The notes beneath the pieces are model-generated. The model saw nothing but the letters and a program-made list of their open reading frames with translations, did no database searches and was not told the origin of the DNA. Source: Arcuatula senhousia (Eukaryota > Mollusca > Bivalvia > Mytilida > Mytilidae). Taken from it: 64,000 nucleotides of DNA. The position numbers and the translations under genes were made by a program. Positions 32,971 through 45,466 of this stretch are shown in pieces (positions within the stretch are counted from its first letter, which is position 1; each line of letters opens with the position of its first letter). The stretch spans positions 17,254,745-17,318,744 of the forward strand of contig OZ020316.1 in NCBI GenBank assembly GCA_963971305.1. The letters are read 5' to 3'.

Positions 32971-35401
32971 AGGGCCCCGCATCGAAGATGCGGACGCCCT
33001 ATAGTTTTCACTTTGTCCGTCCGTCTGTCTGTCCGTCTGTCCGTCCGTCAACAATTCTTGTGAACACTTAAACTCAACAAGTGTGGCCACTAAAAGTATG
33101 TCTCGCCTGCCGGCACCATCGCTAAAATCAACTACCTAAGCTTTCATTTCTTGATATAAACACAAAAAGTGTCAATATACCTAATAACAGATGCCTAGTT
33201 ATTATACTATTCAAGCAATCCATTGTCCACACAAGTATTACAAAAAGTTTTCTGTCTGAAAAAAGACCTAAGTTCACAGAGTCACTGGTGACAGTTGCGT
33301 TGTCAATAACTGCAACTGTCTGTTTACCCAATATCAGATGCCTAGCTATTATACTTTTCAAGCAATTCATCTTCCATAAAAGTCTTACAATAAGTTTTTC
33401 GGCCTGAAAAACACCTAAGTTCACAGAGTCACTGGAGCGTGAAAATGGGGTCAGGGTCACAAGGCATGGTGACAGTTGCATGGACCATAACCTAAACTGT
33501 CTGTATACTAAATATCAGATGCCTAGCTATTATACTTTTTAAGCAATTCATCGTCCACAAAAGTCTTACAAAAAAGTTTACAGCCTGAAAAAAGACCTAA
33601 GTTCACAGAGTCACTGGAGCGTGAAAATGGGGTCAGGGTCAAACGGCATGGTGACAGTTGCGTAGACCATAACCTAAACTGTCTGTATACTAAATATCAG
33701 ATGCCTAGCTATTATACTTTTCAAGCAATTCATCGTCCACAAAAGTCTTACAAAAAAGTTTACAGCCTGAAAAAAGACCTAAGTTCACAGAGTCACTGGA
33801 GCGTGAAAATGGGGTCAGGGTCAAACGGCATGGGGACAGTTGCGTAGACCATAACCTGAACTGTCTGTATTCGAAATATCAGATGCATAGCTATTATACT
33901 TTTTAAGCAATTCATCGTCCACAAAAGTCTTACAAAAAAGTTTACAGCCTGAAAAAAGACCTAAGTTCACAGAGTCACTGGAGCGTGAAAATGGGGTCAG
34001 GGTCAAAAGGCATGGTGACAGTTGCGTAGACCATAACCTAAACTGTCTGTATACCAAATATCAGATGCCTAGCTATCATACTTTTCAAGCAATTCATCGT
34101 CCACAAAAGTCTTACAAAAAAGTTTACAGCCTGAAAAAAGACCTAAGTTCACAGAGTCACTGGAGCGTGAAAATGGGGTCAGGGTCAAACGGCATGGGGA
34201 CAGTTGCGTAGACCATAACCTGAACTGTCTGTATTTGAAATATCAGATGCATAGCTATTATACTTTTTAAGCAATTCATCGTCCACAAAAGTCTTACAAA
34301 AAAGTTTACGGCCTGAAAAAAGACCTAAGTTCACAGAGTCACTGGAGCGTGAAAATGGGGTCAGGGTCAAAAGGCATGGTGACAGTTGCGTAGACCATAA
34401 CCTGAACTGTCTGTATACCAAATATCAGATGCCTAGCTATCATACTTTTCAAGCAATTCATCGTCCACAAAAGTCTTACAAAAAAGTTTACAGCCTGAAA
34501 AAAGACCTAAGTTCACAGAGTCACTGGAGCGTGAAAATGGGGTCAGGGTCAAACGGCATGGTGACAGTTGCGTAGACCATAACCTGAACTGTCTGTATAC
34601 CAAATATCAGATGCCTAGCTATTATACTTTTCAAGCAATTCATTGTCCACAAAAGTCTTACAAAAAAGTTTACGACGCCGCCGCCGCCGCCGCCGCCGCC
34701 GCCGGAAAGTAATACCTATGTCTCGCCTTCCGCGACTATTCGTCGCAGGCGAGACAAAAACTATTAACACCACAGTTCTGAAACTTTGCACAGCTGCTAA
34801 GTAGCATGTCATGATGTGCATATTAAAATTTTGTGCAAATCTGATTGATATTTTTGTAAAAAATCTTCATTTTTTTATCGAAAATCACAGATTTTGAGAA
34901 TTGGACTTTGTGAACACTAAAACTCAAAAACTGTTAACAACACAGTTCTGAAACTTTGCACAGCTGCTAAGTAGCATGTCATGATGTGCATATTAAAATT
35001 TCGTGCAAATCTGATTGATATTTTTGGAAAAAAACTTCATTTTTTAACGAAAATCACAGATTTTGAGAATTGGACTTTGTGAACACTAAAACTCAAAAAC
35101 TGTAAACGAAACAGTTCTGAAACTTTGTTCAGCTGCTTAGTAGCATGTCATGATGTGCATATTATAATTTCGTGCAAATCTGATTAATATTTTTGGAAAA
35201 AACTTCATTTTTTATCGAAAATCACAGATTTTGAGAATTGGACTTTGTGAACAATAAAACTCAAAGGCTATTAACAATACAGATCTGTAGTTTCATATGC
35301 ATTCCATGGAACATGCCTTAGTGGTTATAATTAAAGTTTGTATGATTTTGAAAACACTTAGATATTTTGCCGCGGGGCCCTTTCTGACTTTGTCAGTATT
35401 C
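32971..35401. mobile_element. H5 element (GGGCCCCGCATC hairpin), host of H6
   Basis: The left hairpin is CCGCATC-GAA-GATGCGG within GGGC...GCCC (32972-32999), followed by GTCCGTCCGTCTGTCTGTCC. The first core unit is cut by H6 at 33097. After it come three core units beginning AAACTCAAAAACTGT (about 34755, 34920 and 35090; ~168 bp), then the right end CGCGGGGCCC and CTGAC-TTT-GTCAG. Confidence 0.7.
33097..34756. mobile_element. H6 satellite-like element nested in H5
   Basis: It begins TATGTCTCGCCTGCCGGC and ends with hairpin TGTCTCGCC...GCGAC-TATTC-GTCGC...GGCGAGACA (34717-34756), next to (CCG)~10 at 34675-34704. Between them lie nine tandem units. The last seven are exactly 182 bp apart (GATGCCTAGCTAT at 33521, 33703, 33885, 34067, 34249, 34431 and 34613). 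The minus-strand peptides of 78 codons read from it are repeat artefacts. Confidence 0.75.
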
Positions 35402-35815
35402 TAGTATTTGTTGTTGTTGTTGAAATCAATCCGAAACGACTTGTAAATAAAGCTGAGTAAATATGAATTTGCAAAAAAAAACAACATACAAAAACAAAAT
35501 ATCACTTTGATTTTGCCTGTGACAGTGTGAGTGTCATGGATGTTCAGCCTCTACCTTTACATGTGTGAAAGGCAATTTGAATAGGATACAGGGATGTTAA
35601 CCAAAACTAGCAATTGATGTTTGTGTATATGCTGTATGCATGGATAAACATGATAAACAAGTCCAAAAACACTGACTTGTATTGCACCTCCTTCACTCGG
35701 CTAACTGAGAACTCGGTCTGTTGGTTTTATTTAACATGGAGGCTATATGGGAAATGGGTCTGTTGGAGAGTCGGCTATAGGTCTGTTGAGTGTAAAATCC
35801 AATGGATGGTCATGA

Positions 35816-36284
35816 GTGAGTGAGTGAGTTGGTGTTTTACGCCCATGCAACGCTATATAGGTTATTTACAGGCGATGAACATGAAATGGATGATATAATG
35901 AACATGAAATATGGGGTATGATGGGACACTAAGGAACGGTAAATTTTAAAGAACCACAGGAAAATGGGAGAGGTGGGTAGGGGCGGAAAATTTAGCCTAT
36001 GTGGTGCACTACTTGGCGGTCCACAAAGGGGTCTTTTACGTGCATGAAGCGTGGCACTCTCCACACACGTTGGCCCACTATGGTCGGCGGTCAGGGTTTC
36101 CGTATTATAGACCTGACAACCCCCGCGGACGAGGGCCACCCTATTCAGCCACCTAAGGTACACACTTGGTCGCTCTGTGGGCTGAGCACTGACCCGACGT
36201 CAGAATCCCAAGACCCTTAGTCGCCTCTTACGACAAGCTAGGCTCTGCTGCGGGCCTATTCGCCACCCGGGCCCCGCACGGGAC
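35816..36284 (-). mobile_element. SINE-A with 13-bp TSD
   Basis: Full SINE-A in reverse. TGGATGGTCATGA is at 35803-35815 and 36285-36297. It lies just inside the left TIR of the 3.1-kb element, so it is younger than that element. Confidence 0.88.
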
Positions 36285-36919
36285 TGGATGGTCATGAAAT
36301 TTTGTGAAAAAGATATTATTTTGGCAAAATATCAATTGTTATCAAATACAAAATCTTTCAACCAAAATGATATTTATTTGAGCACATTTTCAACTTGCAT
36401 CTGGGTCAATTTGTTATACCAGTGTTCGATAAAACGAAAAGGCGAGACAGCGGTATGCTCAAATTTGGCAACTATGAATGATATTTTTTACAAATAAACA
36501 AATTTTTTACACTTTTTATATATAATTAGCGATTCTAAAGGTTTTCTTCAGTTGAAAAATAAAATATTCAAACAACAATAAGTGATTTAATGTTAAAATG
36601 TTGTAAAAATTGAGTTTTTCTTAAAAAAGTGCCGGCTAAAGTCTGTTGGTGAGTCGGCAAATTAAATTAAAGTTTGTTGAGAGTTAATTAGCCGAGACAG
36701 AATGATTGCGAACGAGGTATATTTTGAATTTTTTAAAACTTTTATGATTTACATTTTATACTGTATTTATTCAAGAGTGAAATTATCTCTAATTTTGCGT
36801 GTATGTACAGGAAAAAGAAACCTTAATGTTACGTACAAATGAACAGACGGACAAATGGATAAAGGTTAAACAGTATACCCCTCTTCTGAAAAGTATTTAA
36901 CTTGTCGAAGCTGCCACGC

Positions 36920-37628
36920 TGCATATCCCCGCGCTACTCTGGTGTTTGATAGTATAAGGGCAAATAATTGAAAGAAACAAACTATCACTATAATGAGCAT
37001 TACTAGTACTATCAAATGTATATGTATATGTATTAATATGAGACTTTTCCCTGGTAGTGGGAGTGATAGTAATGTAAAGAATTATGCATGACGAAGGAAT
37101 AATGTGCCCTTAGGCCATCTTTGCAGCCCAGCCCCTAAGGGCATGATCAAAATTCTGAAACCTTCGGCAGAATCTACATCCATAGTGTAACTACTGAGCC
37201 TAGTTTCATTTCCGTATTCCAAATAACCTTGGAGGAGTTGTGTGACAAATAATAATGAAACTTTGGCTACCTATGCAGTCCACCTTTTGGGGGTATTATC
37301 AAAATTCCGAAACCTTCAACAGAATCTACATCCATCCTCCATAGTGTAATTAATGAGCCAAGTTTCAGTTCCATATTCCAAATAACTTAGGAGGAGTTGC
37401 GTGATAAAGGAATTATGTGCACTTAGGCTACCTATGCAGCCCAGCCCCTAGGGGTATTATCAAAATTCCAAACTGACTTTCGGCACAATGCAATTAATAA
37501 CCCAAGTTTCATCTTTCTACTCCCAGTGGTTACAGAGATTATCCTTCACATTAATGCCATACGTACGTACGTACATCGAACAGCAAAACATTATCCTCGC
37601 GCTTTCGCTAGCGCGGGGATAATAACAT
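36920..37628. mobile_element. H7 element with (ACGT)n and a right hairpin
   Basis: Three core units with CTATGCAGCCCAGCCCCTA and ATCAAAATTC(C/T)GAAACC lie near 37120, 37275 and 37432. They are followed by ATACGTACGTACGTAC (37559) and the hairpin TTATCC-CGCGCT...AGCGCG-GGATAA (37590-37625). The left edge near 36920 (ATCCCCGCGCTA) is approximate. Confidence 0.65.
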
Positions 37629-38964
37629 GGCTTGAAAATTGTTGATTTTAAATTAGAACTTTTTACTTGTACATATTTATACAGTATTATAAGGGCTTCA
37701 AAATGCATAAATCAGAACAGATCTGATTTATGGGTTCAATCACAGATTATCATATGGGAATAAACAGACCGAACAAACATCCCCCCACCCACCCGGGTAG
37801 TAACTGACTAAAAATTCTCATTTTTTTAATGCACATATCATATATGCTTTAAAACGATTGCCATATATATATAATACATTATAGTTTGGAGGTTATAATG
37901 ATTTTGGCCATGTTTGCAATACAAAGTCAGTTGGCATAGTTTATAATTAGTTGTAATGTTCTTCACTCTCTTTCTAAGACTAGTGTTAGATTTATTTCAG
38001 TATTTTAGGGATAAGCGTCTCTTGTTTTGTTTTGTTTTTTAATTTTTTTTCTTCCATGCTTTCCGTTGGAAAAGTTCATTCTTTTTCTTTTCATACTGAA
38101 AAATTAATGGTAAGACTGATCAAACAAACTGATGCTATAACTCGATTTATATTAATTTTACGTCTAATCTATGACTAAACAATCATCACTACGAATATGT
38201 ACGCTTTATGTCACTTTGTTAGATTATTTCTATTTGTAAAAAATGTGTGTTATGGCACAAATATAGTATGATATCAGTTGATTAATTTACTCTCAACAGA
38301 CTGACCAACAGACCGAGTTCATCATAGCCGACTCACCAACAGACCCAATTTAAGGCAAAAACATAATAATTGCCACAAAAACGCATGTCTGTCGGTTTTT
38401 CTTTCTTATACGTACAGTTATATGTCAAACATACATGATGTACAATTTAAGTTAATGCTTTCGACTTAATTTTAGCAAAACGCTGTAATGTTTACATTTT
38501 TGAATGACAAAATTGGTAGAAATATCTCGATGAGTAACACACCTTTTGTTTTTGTAGCTTACCAATGTAAGCTACAGAGAAAAACAGTATATGAATACGT
38601 TCAGTATTCAATATTATTTTGCCCTACATAAATTGTTTTTTTATTAAAGTAATTAAAAAATAAATATTTAGTAAAATATATTGACCTTGCTATGTTTTTC
38701 TCGATAGTATTTGACCAACAGACTTTAGCCGACTCTTCAACAGACCCATTTCCCATATAGCCTCCATGTAAAATAAAACCAACAGACCGAGTTCTCAGTT
38801 AGCCGAGTGAAGGAGGTGTATTGTACTGAAGGATATAATGGTCATTAAAGTTACAAACTACATGTATATGTACACTGTACAAATATAACAAAAATATTTA
38901 TAATCTTCAATATTCTTAGTGTTTGCAGTGTTCTTTTAAACACTTGTAAAAACATTTTGTCCAT

Positions 38965-39240
38965 AAGGGGAGGACCATTTGATTCTGAAGGGGGGCCTGG
39001 CAGTTTAGTTTATTTATTTTCAAAATTTTGCAGGGCCAAAATATTTAATTTTCGCCGTTAAGCGACAAGAATATGTATTGTCTGCATACAATAGCTTGAT
39101 TGAGCAAGGATCATGGGACAGATTATTTATTTTCTTGCAAACAGAGGCCAGATTATTTATTTTCAACTTTTTCAAGGCCAGCATATTTGTTTACAAAAAC
39201 TGCCAGCCCCCCCCCTCTCAAAATCATATGGTCGTCCCCT
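38965..39240. mobile_element. TIR element, diverged third copy
   Basis: AAGGGGAGGACCATTTGATT and its inverse end AGGGGACGACCATATGATTT enclose a body matching 14391-14671, with CTGCCAGCC near the right end. A G/C homopolymer run follows the TIR on each side. Confidence 0.75.
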
Positions 39241-40030
39241 ATTCATGTTAAAAGAAATTAAATTAATCCATTTCTTAAATATCTAAATTGTAACATGAAA
39301 GGATAAATATTGTGGTGCTTTCCTTCAAACATCAAATGTCAAAAGAAAATATTTCTATTCTTAATTGCATTTTGTATCATGATCCAAGGAATGACACCCT
39401 TAAAATGTTCTTAAATTTACATGTGAACTGGTAAATGTTTTATTGCAATCATATTTTGTTATAGAGGATTATTTAACATACATGTATGTAGCAATGTGTA
39501 TGGATTTTATGTTTGTTTATCTACAAAATGTACATGTTACAAATGTATTTGTGGTATGAAAAAAAAATACCCAAGATCATCTGTGATCACCTGTAAATAA
39601 GCTACATTATGCTCAATGTTTGTAATACTAATAAGTTATATATCGTATTATATAATATATTGATTCTGTCTTTTTATAGCCTTGTGCTTTTCTTTCACAG
39701 ATTTGAACATGGAGGATTTCTACATTTGATAATGAGAAGCATGGAACATGAACATTTAAGCTACAGTACAGAGCACAGTGACAGACAAAATTAAATAAAT
39801 TGTTTATTTCTGAAGAATAGATTTTAAAAATACATTGTAACATGAATAAAGCATAAAGATATCCATCCTTGTGACATTCATCTATAAATGATGAATACAT
39901 AAGATACATTGTTCAGTGTTGAAGTCACAGCTAATAAAATATTATTCTTGATATATCAATTGTCATTCATGGGATGTTCAAGTTAGGAAAAAAAATGTGC
40001 AAGATCAATTTTGTTGCCCTTTCTACTAAA
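39241..40030. other. No firm gene; possible small terminal exon at 39702-39794
   Basis: Mostly AT-rich. TCTTTTCTTTCACAG at about 39701 resembles an acceptor. It is followed by an open frame (FEHGGFLHLIMRSMEHEHLS) to TAA at about 39794 and an AATAAA just after. It is too short to judge and I do not recognise it. Confidence 0.25.
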
Positions 40031-40074
40031 GTGTAAGGGTCCTTTTGTCGCAAATCATGTTTACTTACAGGTTT

Positions 40075-40240
40075 CAGAGGCCAATCCAGAGATTCTGAAA
40101 AGTGGGGGCCCACTAACTGGCCTAAGAGGGGGCCTGCTTTGGTCACGCTTCAATGATTTCCCATATATTCAACCAAATTTTTCCGCCAAAAGGGGGGGGG
40201 GGGCGGGCCCCCCAGGGCCCCCCCTTGATCCGCCTATGGG
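40075..40240. mobile_element. GC-rich MITE-like fragment
   Basis: GGGGGCCCACT...GGGGGCC at the left and GGGCCCCCCAGGGCCCCCCC followed by TTGATCCGCC at the right resemble the 'GGCGGATC...' termini of common non-autonomous hAT elements, here in reverse. Boundaries are uncertain. Confidence 0.4.
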
Positions 40241-40249
40241 TTTGTACTA

Positions 40250-40828
40250 CTTTACCATGAAGGAAGTTATCTTATTATCATTAAAATTTATATACATATA
40301 CATATGATCAGGATATAAAAAACAGACCTTTCTCATCAACTTCAAGGTTGATTGATCACAGAAAAGGGGGGCAAAAAAATTCAGTTTTTGACAAGCATCT
40401 TGTCAAAAAAAAAACGAATTTGCCAAATAATGACCGTTTGCAGTGTCATTGCACTTGCATATATGTGTAAGATCTAGGTTAAAGGTAACACAACATTGCT
40501 AAACTGATATTTTGAGCATGAAATTTTCTAATCTGTAATTGCAATTGAATTTCAATTTTGTTTGTAATTGTAAAGCTGCTTTCTAATAGGATATGAATGC
40601 ACAAGTGTTTATTATAGGGGCGAACAGACAGCTAGACCACAGACACAGACACAATTTGTTTTTATTTATGATGATCCGGTCCTTCATTTTGACTTGTCTT
40701 GATTAATTTACTTCGGTTTAAGTGTAGATATTTGCACAATGGGAAGTTCTTATTCTACATGTTCTGGGTCTATTTTCGTCATATACATGTATGATACCAA
40801 AACATCAGAACAAATATTGCAAAAATAA
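40250..40828. other. No gene recognised
   Basis: AT-rich. A perfect 11-bp stem (TTTTTGACAAG-CAT-CTTGTCAAAAA) lies at about 40384-40408 and is otherwise unexplained. Confidence 0.45.
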
Positions 40829-41393
40829 AACAAGGGATTGCACTTAGTCGTGCCAAGCATACCCCCACTCGAAAACAGGAAGTAGATGACCGACTGACCT
40901 GGAAAGGGGAGGCACAGTACAACTCATAATGTTGAAGCTGTGTACCAAATTTGAATTAAATCCCTTCTGTAGAAACCGAGAAATCTGTTACGAAAAATTG
41001 TCTATTTTTTTACCCATAAAAAAGTTTTTTTAAGTAAGTCGGCTCAGAAAACAGGAAGTTGATGATGGACTGACCTGGAAAGGGGAGGCACGGTATAACT
41101 CATCATGCTGAAGCTGTGTACCAAATTTGAAACCAATCCATCCGACAGAAGCCGAGAAATATTTTACGAAAAATTTTACATTTCAATTTTTTTACCCTAA
41201 AAAAGTCAAAGTCGGCTCGGAAAACAGGATTTAGATGACGGACTGATCTGGAAAGGGGAGGCACGGTATAACTCATCATGCTGAAGCTGTGTACTAAATT
41301 TGAAACCAATCCATTCTGTAGAAACAGAGAAATTGAACCGGACGGACAAGGTGATTGCAATATAGCCCGCTCTCTTACGAGTGGGGGTATAAT
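40829..41393 (+). mobile_element. H3 element, three core repeats
   Basis: GGGATTGCACTTAGTCGTGC begins it. Core units with GACCTGGAAAGGGGAGGCAC lie near 40898, 41074 and 41248. The end is GGACGGACAAGGTGATTGC and GAGTGGGGGTATAATA. Diverged from the copies in the tandem duplication. Confidence 0.72.
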
Positions 41394-42800
41394 ATATTCA
41401 TTTGCGAAATAACAAACCCTGACCGATAAAATTTTCGGACTTCAGTTATTTGTACCTGAAGAAATAATCATAAACAACTATAACCTATGGGGAATTCTAT
41501 TGAAAGAAGCAGAGGTTCCAATGGGGCATCCGACTGTCAAAAGTCCGAAAGGGCAGAGATAAAACAAAACAGACAACTACTGAATATCAATACCAATCTT
41601 GTATTGAGAGTGAACTCAGGTGCTCCTGCTTGCTATATCACACCCGTTACGATATTCATTAAAACACATTATAGTTTTGTACGGAACTTTTTTCGTTCTA
41701 TTTTTTTTGTCCGCCGACGCAACGCTTTTTCGTAAATAGAAGAATAAGTGTATGCCCTACAACCCGCAATCATGACAATTTAAACAAAAGCTCAATGAAA
41801 AACAACAAACAGCCTTCAATATGACCACTGATCGCTAATCGCCGGTTTACGAATGAATTGACCCTTGATTAAAAAAATACAATGCGTATGATTCAAAACC
41901 AAAATCTGTGATTAAAAAAATACAATGCATATGATTCAAAACCAAAATCCTAAAGATATCAAGAAAGTTGTAGGCTTTCAATATTTGGTAAGCTGTCTTT
42001 GGTAGGGGTCTCATATACATGATATAGTTGGATTCCTTTTCATGTCTCTTTTTACTTCTGTTTAACTAACCGACTTTTTTTGTTTTGTTTTATGCGGGGG
42101 ACCCACAGAAATTCTGTTCTGTCACGGTATACGTCTGATTTGTAATGAAAAATATAATGCTGTGTTTTTTTAATAATAAGCCCTGTGAGTAAGAAGTTTA
42201 TTTTTGTTTGTTTGTCCTTTAATCAAGCAACTACTTGTATTGTTTTCACATATAAGAGGAAATATACACCCGTTTCACGTATTACATCATCTCGATCTGT
42301 ATACCTAATTTGAACCATGATCCATCTGCTTTTTGATGACTATCTGTTCTGACTGATCTATCCCCTTTTGTTCCATTTTCGCGGGGATTAAGGTTTGCTC
42401 ATATTCAAACTCCTGTCCGTACATTTGAAAGTTCAGTCAAGCATTTTGGTCCATGACAATAAATTAAAATTGTTCATATGACCATGGAAGTAATAATACT
42501 TCCATGATATGACAAACAGTTTATAGATACTTCTGTATCGCATTGGTTTTGTCACCTTTACAAAAAATACTATTCATAAAACTTACTATAGTTTGTTTTA
42601 TTTCGTCGTACTTCTTAAAAACTGTCGGCGATTTTGGCGTAAAAGGCTATAGTTAAAAATCTGAAACAACTGTATGTATAAACTTTTCAAGAAAATTTGG
42701 GTTTAAACGGATTAATTTGTCGTTATCTCGGATATGGCGGAAACGAACGGACAAACACCAAACCGTACGGAGTATCATGACTGTGTGACAGGTAATGAAA
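41394..42800. other. No gene; 44-bp tandem duplication at 41865-41952
   Basis: GATTAAAAAAATACAATGC(G/A)T and ATGATTCAAAACCAAAATC occur twice in direct tandem. The rest holds AT-rich sequence with no coding signal I trust. Confidence 0.45.
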
Positions 42801-44112
42801 CTAGATGCTCCCAGGAGCCTGAATCGCTCACCTTGTATTCGATGATACTTATATGCTGGATATTTTAACAAAGGACTGCTACTCTGTGGAATTATCAATT
42901 TTAATGTTCTAAGGGAAACAAGTCCTATCAAGAAAGGTCTTAGAACTTTGACCCCATTACATAATTTTTAGATCTTTATGTGCTTAACCATATGCAATTT
43001 AAATTTTTCAAATATCTTGTATTGTTTTCAAGATATAATAGAAAATAAAGAGATGTGGAATAAGTGTACGTGACACAGCCCACAATTAAACGGCAATTTA
43101 GAAAAACCACAATGGACAACCGCCAGCAGTCTTCAACGAGGCCATTTGGCACTGCTCGCGGTTCTGCAATTGGCCCATGGTCTAAATAAAAGAGCAAAAT
43201 TTGAAGAAAAGAAAACAAGAAAAAGGGCAATAACTCCTACAACCACTGTAAGATCTTCTTCAAAACTTCAGGGCAGGTAGATCTTTATGTGCTGATCATT
43301 ATTATCCAAATAGAATTTTATATCTGTTACCATTTTTGAGTAATTTGCAAAAAAACTGCAACTTACCCTTATGTTCTATTTTTAGCCATGGCGGCCATGT
43401 TTTTTTGTCGAATCGAAATTTCGAACAATAATTTTGTAGACCACATACTACTGAACAACCCTACTAAGTTTCATTTCATTTGACTAAGCAGTTTCAGAGA
43501 AGAAGATTTTTGAAAAGTTAAACAAAAAACTGTGAAAATGGTCAATTTTTACAATCCAAGGGGTATAACTCTTAGAGGATTGATCCTACAACTTTGACTC
43601 TGTTACAACTTTTGTAGATCTTGATGTGCTTAGTCATATGCAATTTAAATTTTTGAAATATCTTGTATAGTTTTCAAGATATAGGGCTAAATAAGTAAAT
43701 TTTTTGAAAAAAATCCAGAAAAAGGGCAATAACTCCTACATCGGTTGTTGGATCTTCTTGAAAATTTCTGGGCAGGTAGATCTTGAGGTGCTGATCACTT
43801 TTACCCAATGCCAGAATTTTGATATCTGCATGTTACGGTTTTTGAGTAATTTGCAAAAAACTGCAATTTACCCCTATGTTCTATTTTTAGCCATGGCGGC
43901 CATTTTTTTTGTCAAATCAAAATTTCGAACGATACTTTTGTAGAGGACATACTACAGAACAACCCTACTAAGTTTCATTACATTTGGCCAAGCGGTTTCA
44001 GAGAAGAAGATTTTTGAAAAGTTGAACGACGGACGACAGACGACGGACGACGGACGACGGACGCCAAGTGATGGCAAAAGCTCACATTGCCTTCGGCAAG
44101 GTGAGCTAAAAA
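42801..44112 (-). mobile_element. H1 element, reverse orientation
   Basis: Starts with the reversed right end (CTCCCAGGAGCC, CTGAATCGCTCACC) and ends with the left hairpin, whose arms here are TTGCC-GAA-GGCAA inside AGCTCAC/GTGAGCT. The microsatellite is GACGACGGACGACGGACG. Core units carry GCCATGGCGGCCAT near 43386 and 43891. A 60-90 bp insertion-like stretch lies around 43035-43190. Confidence 0.75.
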
Positions 44113-44900
44113 AGCAGATATCTAACATCTACAGAATCGGGCTTTTTATTTATTTTTTTTTCAAAAAGAAGGGAGGTTTTTTTATTGCTAATTAAAAGGG
44201 ACTGAAAACCCACACAGTTGGCACTACTTTAAAAGACAAAGATATGCTCGGAGGCAGTTTAATAGGAGTAGAACGACAATTGAACATACGATGAAATGTC
44301 TTTTTATAGAATGGAAACCGATGTCATTTTATTAAACGGCTTTCCTAATTTTATGTAAAACATCGCTTTTCTAAAAGACAACTTTCTCCGAATCACTTTT
44401 CTATTAACTTCTAACGGAAGATGCGGTCTTGAAATTCTCAAACATTCCTGTTAGCGACGGACGTTAAGTTTTTACGTTCTTTCATTTCGTCGACGATTTA
44501 GCGTAAATTTCGATTGTAACGTCAAAAATACGTTCTGAAACGTCCCAAGCAATGCGCATAACGTTGCGCGTTGTAAAAGGGATGAGCCACCTTAAATTTC
44601 TCGGTGTTTTAGGCAAGATTTAAACGAAGAATCCCGAAATAATTGACCCTTGACCAACCCGGTCAATAAAATAGAGTTATAATCATTTCATATTGATGTT
44701 TTTCTTACCTTGCAAAGTTTGAGGCGTCCTAATTAATGCCATTTGCGACCAACTCAAGATCAAATGATTAGTGTACATTAAGTAGGGTGAGTATGCAATA
44801 TTAATAGGTCAAATAAAATTGTTCTATATTTCAATCATCGTTAATTTAAAAGTTTGTTCTTTGAACTCACACCATCTCTTTGCAGAATAACATTTTCTTA
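44113..44900. other. No gene; TTAA-flanked terminus at 44574-44596
   Basis: TAAAAGGGATGAGCCACCTTAA is the inverse of the motif at 31945. Elsewhere it is AT-rich without recognised genes. Confidence 0.45.
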
Positions 44901-44904
44901 CAAA

Positions 44905-45081
44905 ACATTTGGTTCCCCAGTTTGGTAGTTTTGGTTATACTGTTCTATGCTCTTCATATTCATACAGTGTTTGGCATTTTCAATATTTTTGGGTAGAGCG
45001 CCTCTGATGAGTCTTGAATAGACGAAACGCGCGTCAGGCGTAGCAAAATTTATTGTCTGGAACTTTGTTGTCATTTGTATT
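44905..45081 (+). mobile_element. Single hammerhead-repeat unit, 5'-truncated
   Basis: Begins at ATTTGGTTCCCCAGTTTGGT, matches the last part of the array units at 5992-6170 and 6292-6457, and ends with the same TTGTTGTCATTTGTAT. The shared 3' end with variable 5' ends points to copying from an RNA primed at its 3' end, which is inference. Confidence 0.78.
44999..45040 (+). ncRNA. Type-I hammerhead ribozyme, copy 4
   Basis: Its 42 nt are identical to the three ribozymes 39 kb away, with CTGATGA at 45004-45010 and predicted cleavage after C45035. The sequence around it has diverged more than the ribozyme. Confidence 0.88.
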
Positions 45082-45466
45082 CCGAGTGATGCATTCTAGA
45101 TGTTCATGATGAACAAATTGTTCAGAGAACATGCACTCGCACCAAGAACAGTCGTCCTGAATGCCGCCATAGATCATGTATACATGACAGGAAAATGAGT
45201 GAAAATCTAAGCAGGGAATATTATCTTTGAAACCTTCTTATAACAAATTTAATAGAACTTTGGGATGGACAGACATAGACAGAACCAAACATTGTCATTG
45301 TACATATATGTTGTTTGCACCACCCTTTATTGTTTTCATAGACAAGACAAAAATTGACTAAAATCATTAGACATAAAAGATTGTGTAGGTGCTAAAATGG
45401 GGGTCAATATTCCCCTTATCCTGAAGGAATATTTTTTTTAAATGAACTTACCAGACAGTGACACGT
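45082..45466. other. No gene recognised
   Basis: AT-rich spacer between the hammerhead unit and an H1 element. Confidence 0.5.

Larger units (their letters stand above)
35685..38818. mobile_element. 3.1-kb element with ~105-bp TIRs and TATTG target duplication
   Basis: The left end is CACCTCCTTCACTCGGCTAA (35685). The right end at 38818 is its inverse, and similarity runs about 105 bp to 35790 and 38711. TATTG flanks both sides (35680-35684 and 38819-38823). GGTCTGTTGG and GAGTCGGCTA words recur within the ends and again near 36640 and 38310-38340, as subterminal repeats. Inside are a SINE-A, an H7 element and AT-rich filler. No transposase is visible, so it is non-autonomous. The superfamily is not assigned. 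Confidence 0.75.

Noticed and set aside
33128..34421. Tandem 78-117 codon minus-strand ORFs
   Set aside because: They are the 182-bp units of H6 read in one frame; the frame breaks at each unit because 182 is not a multiple of three.
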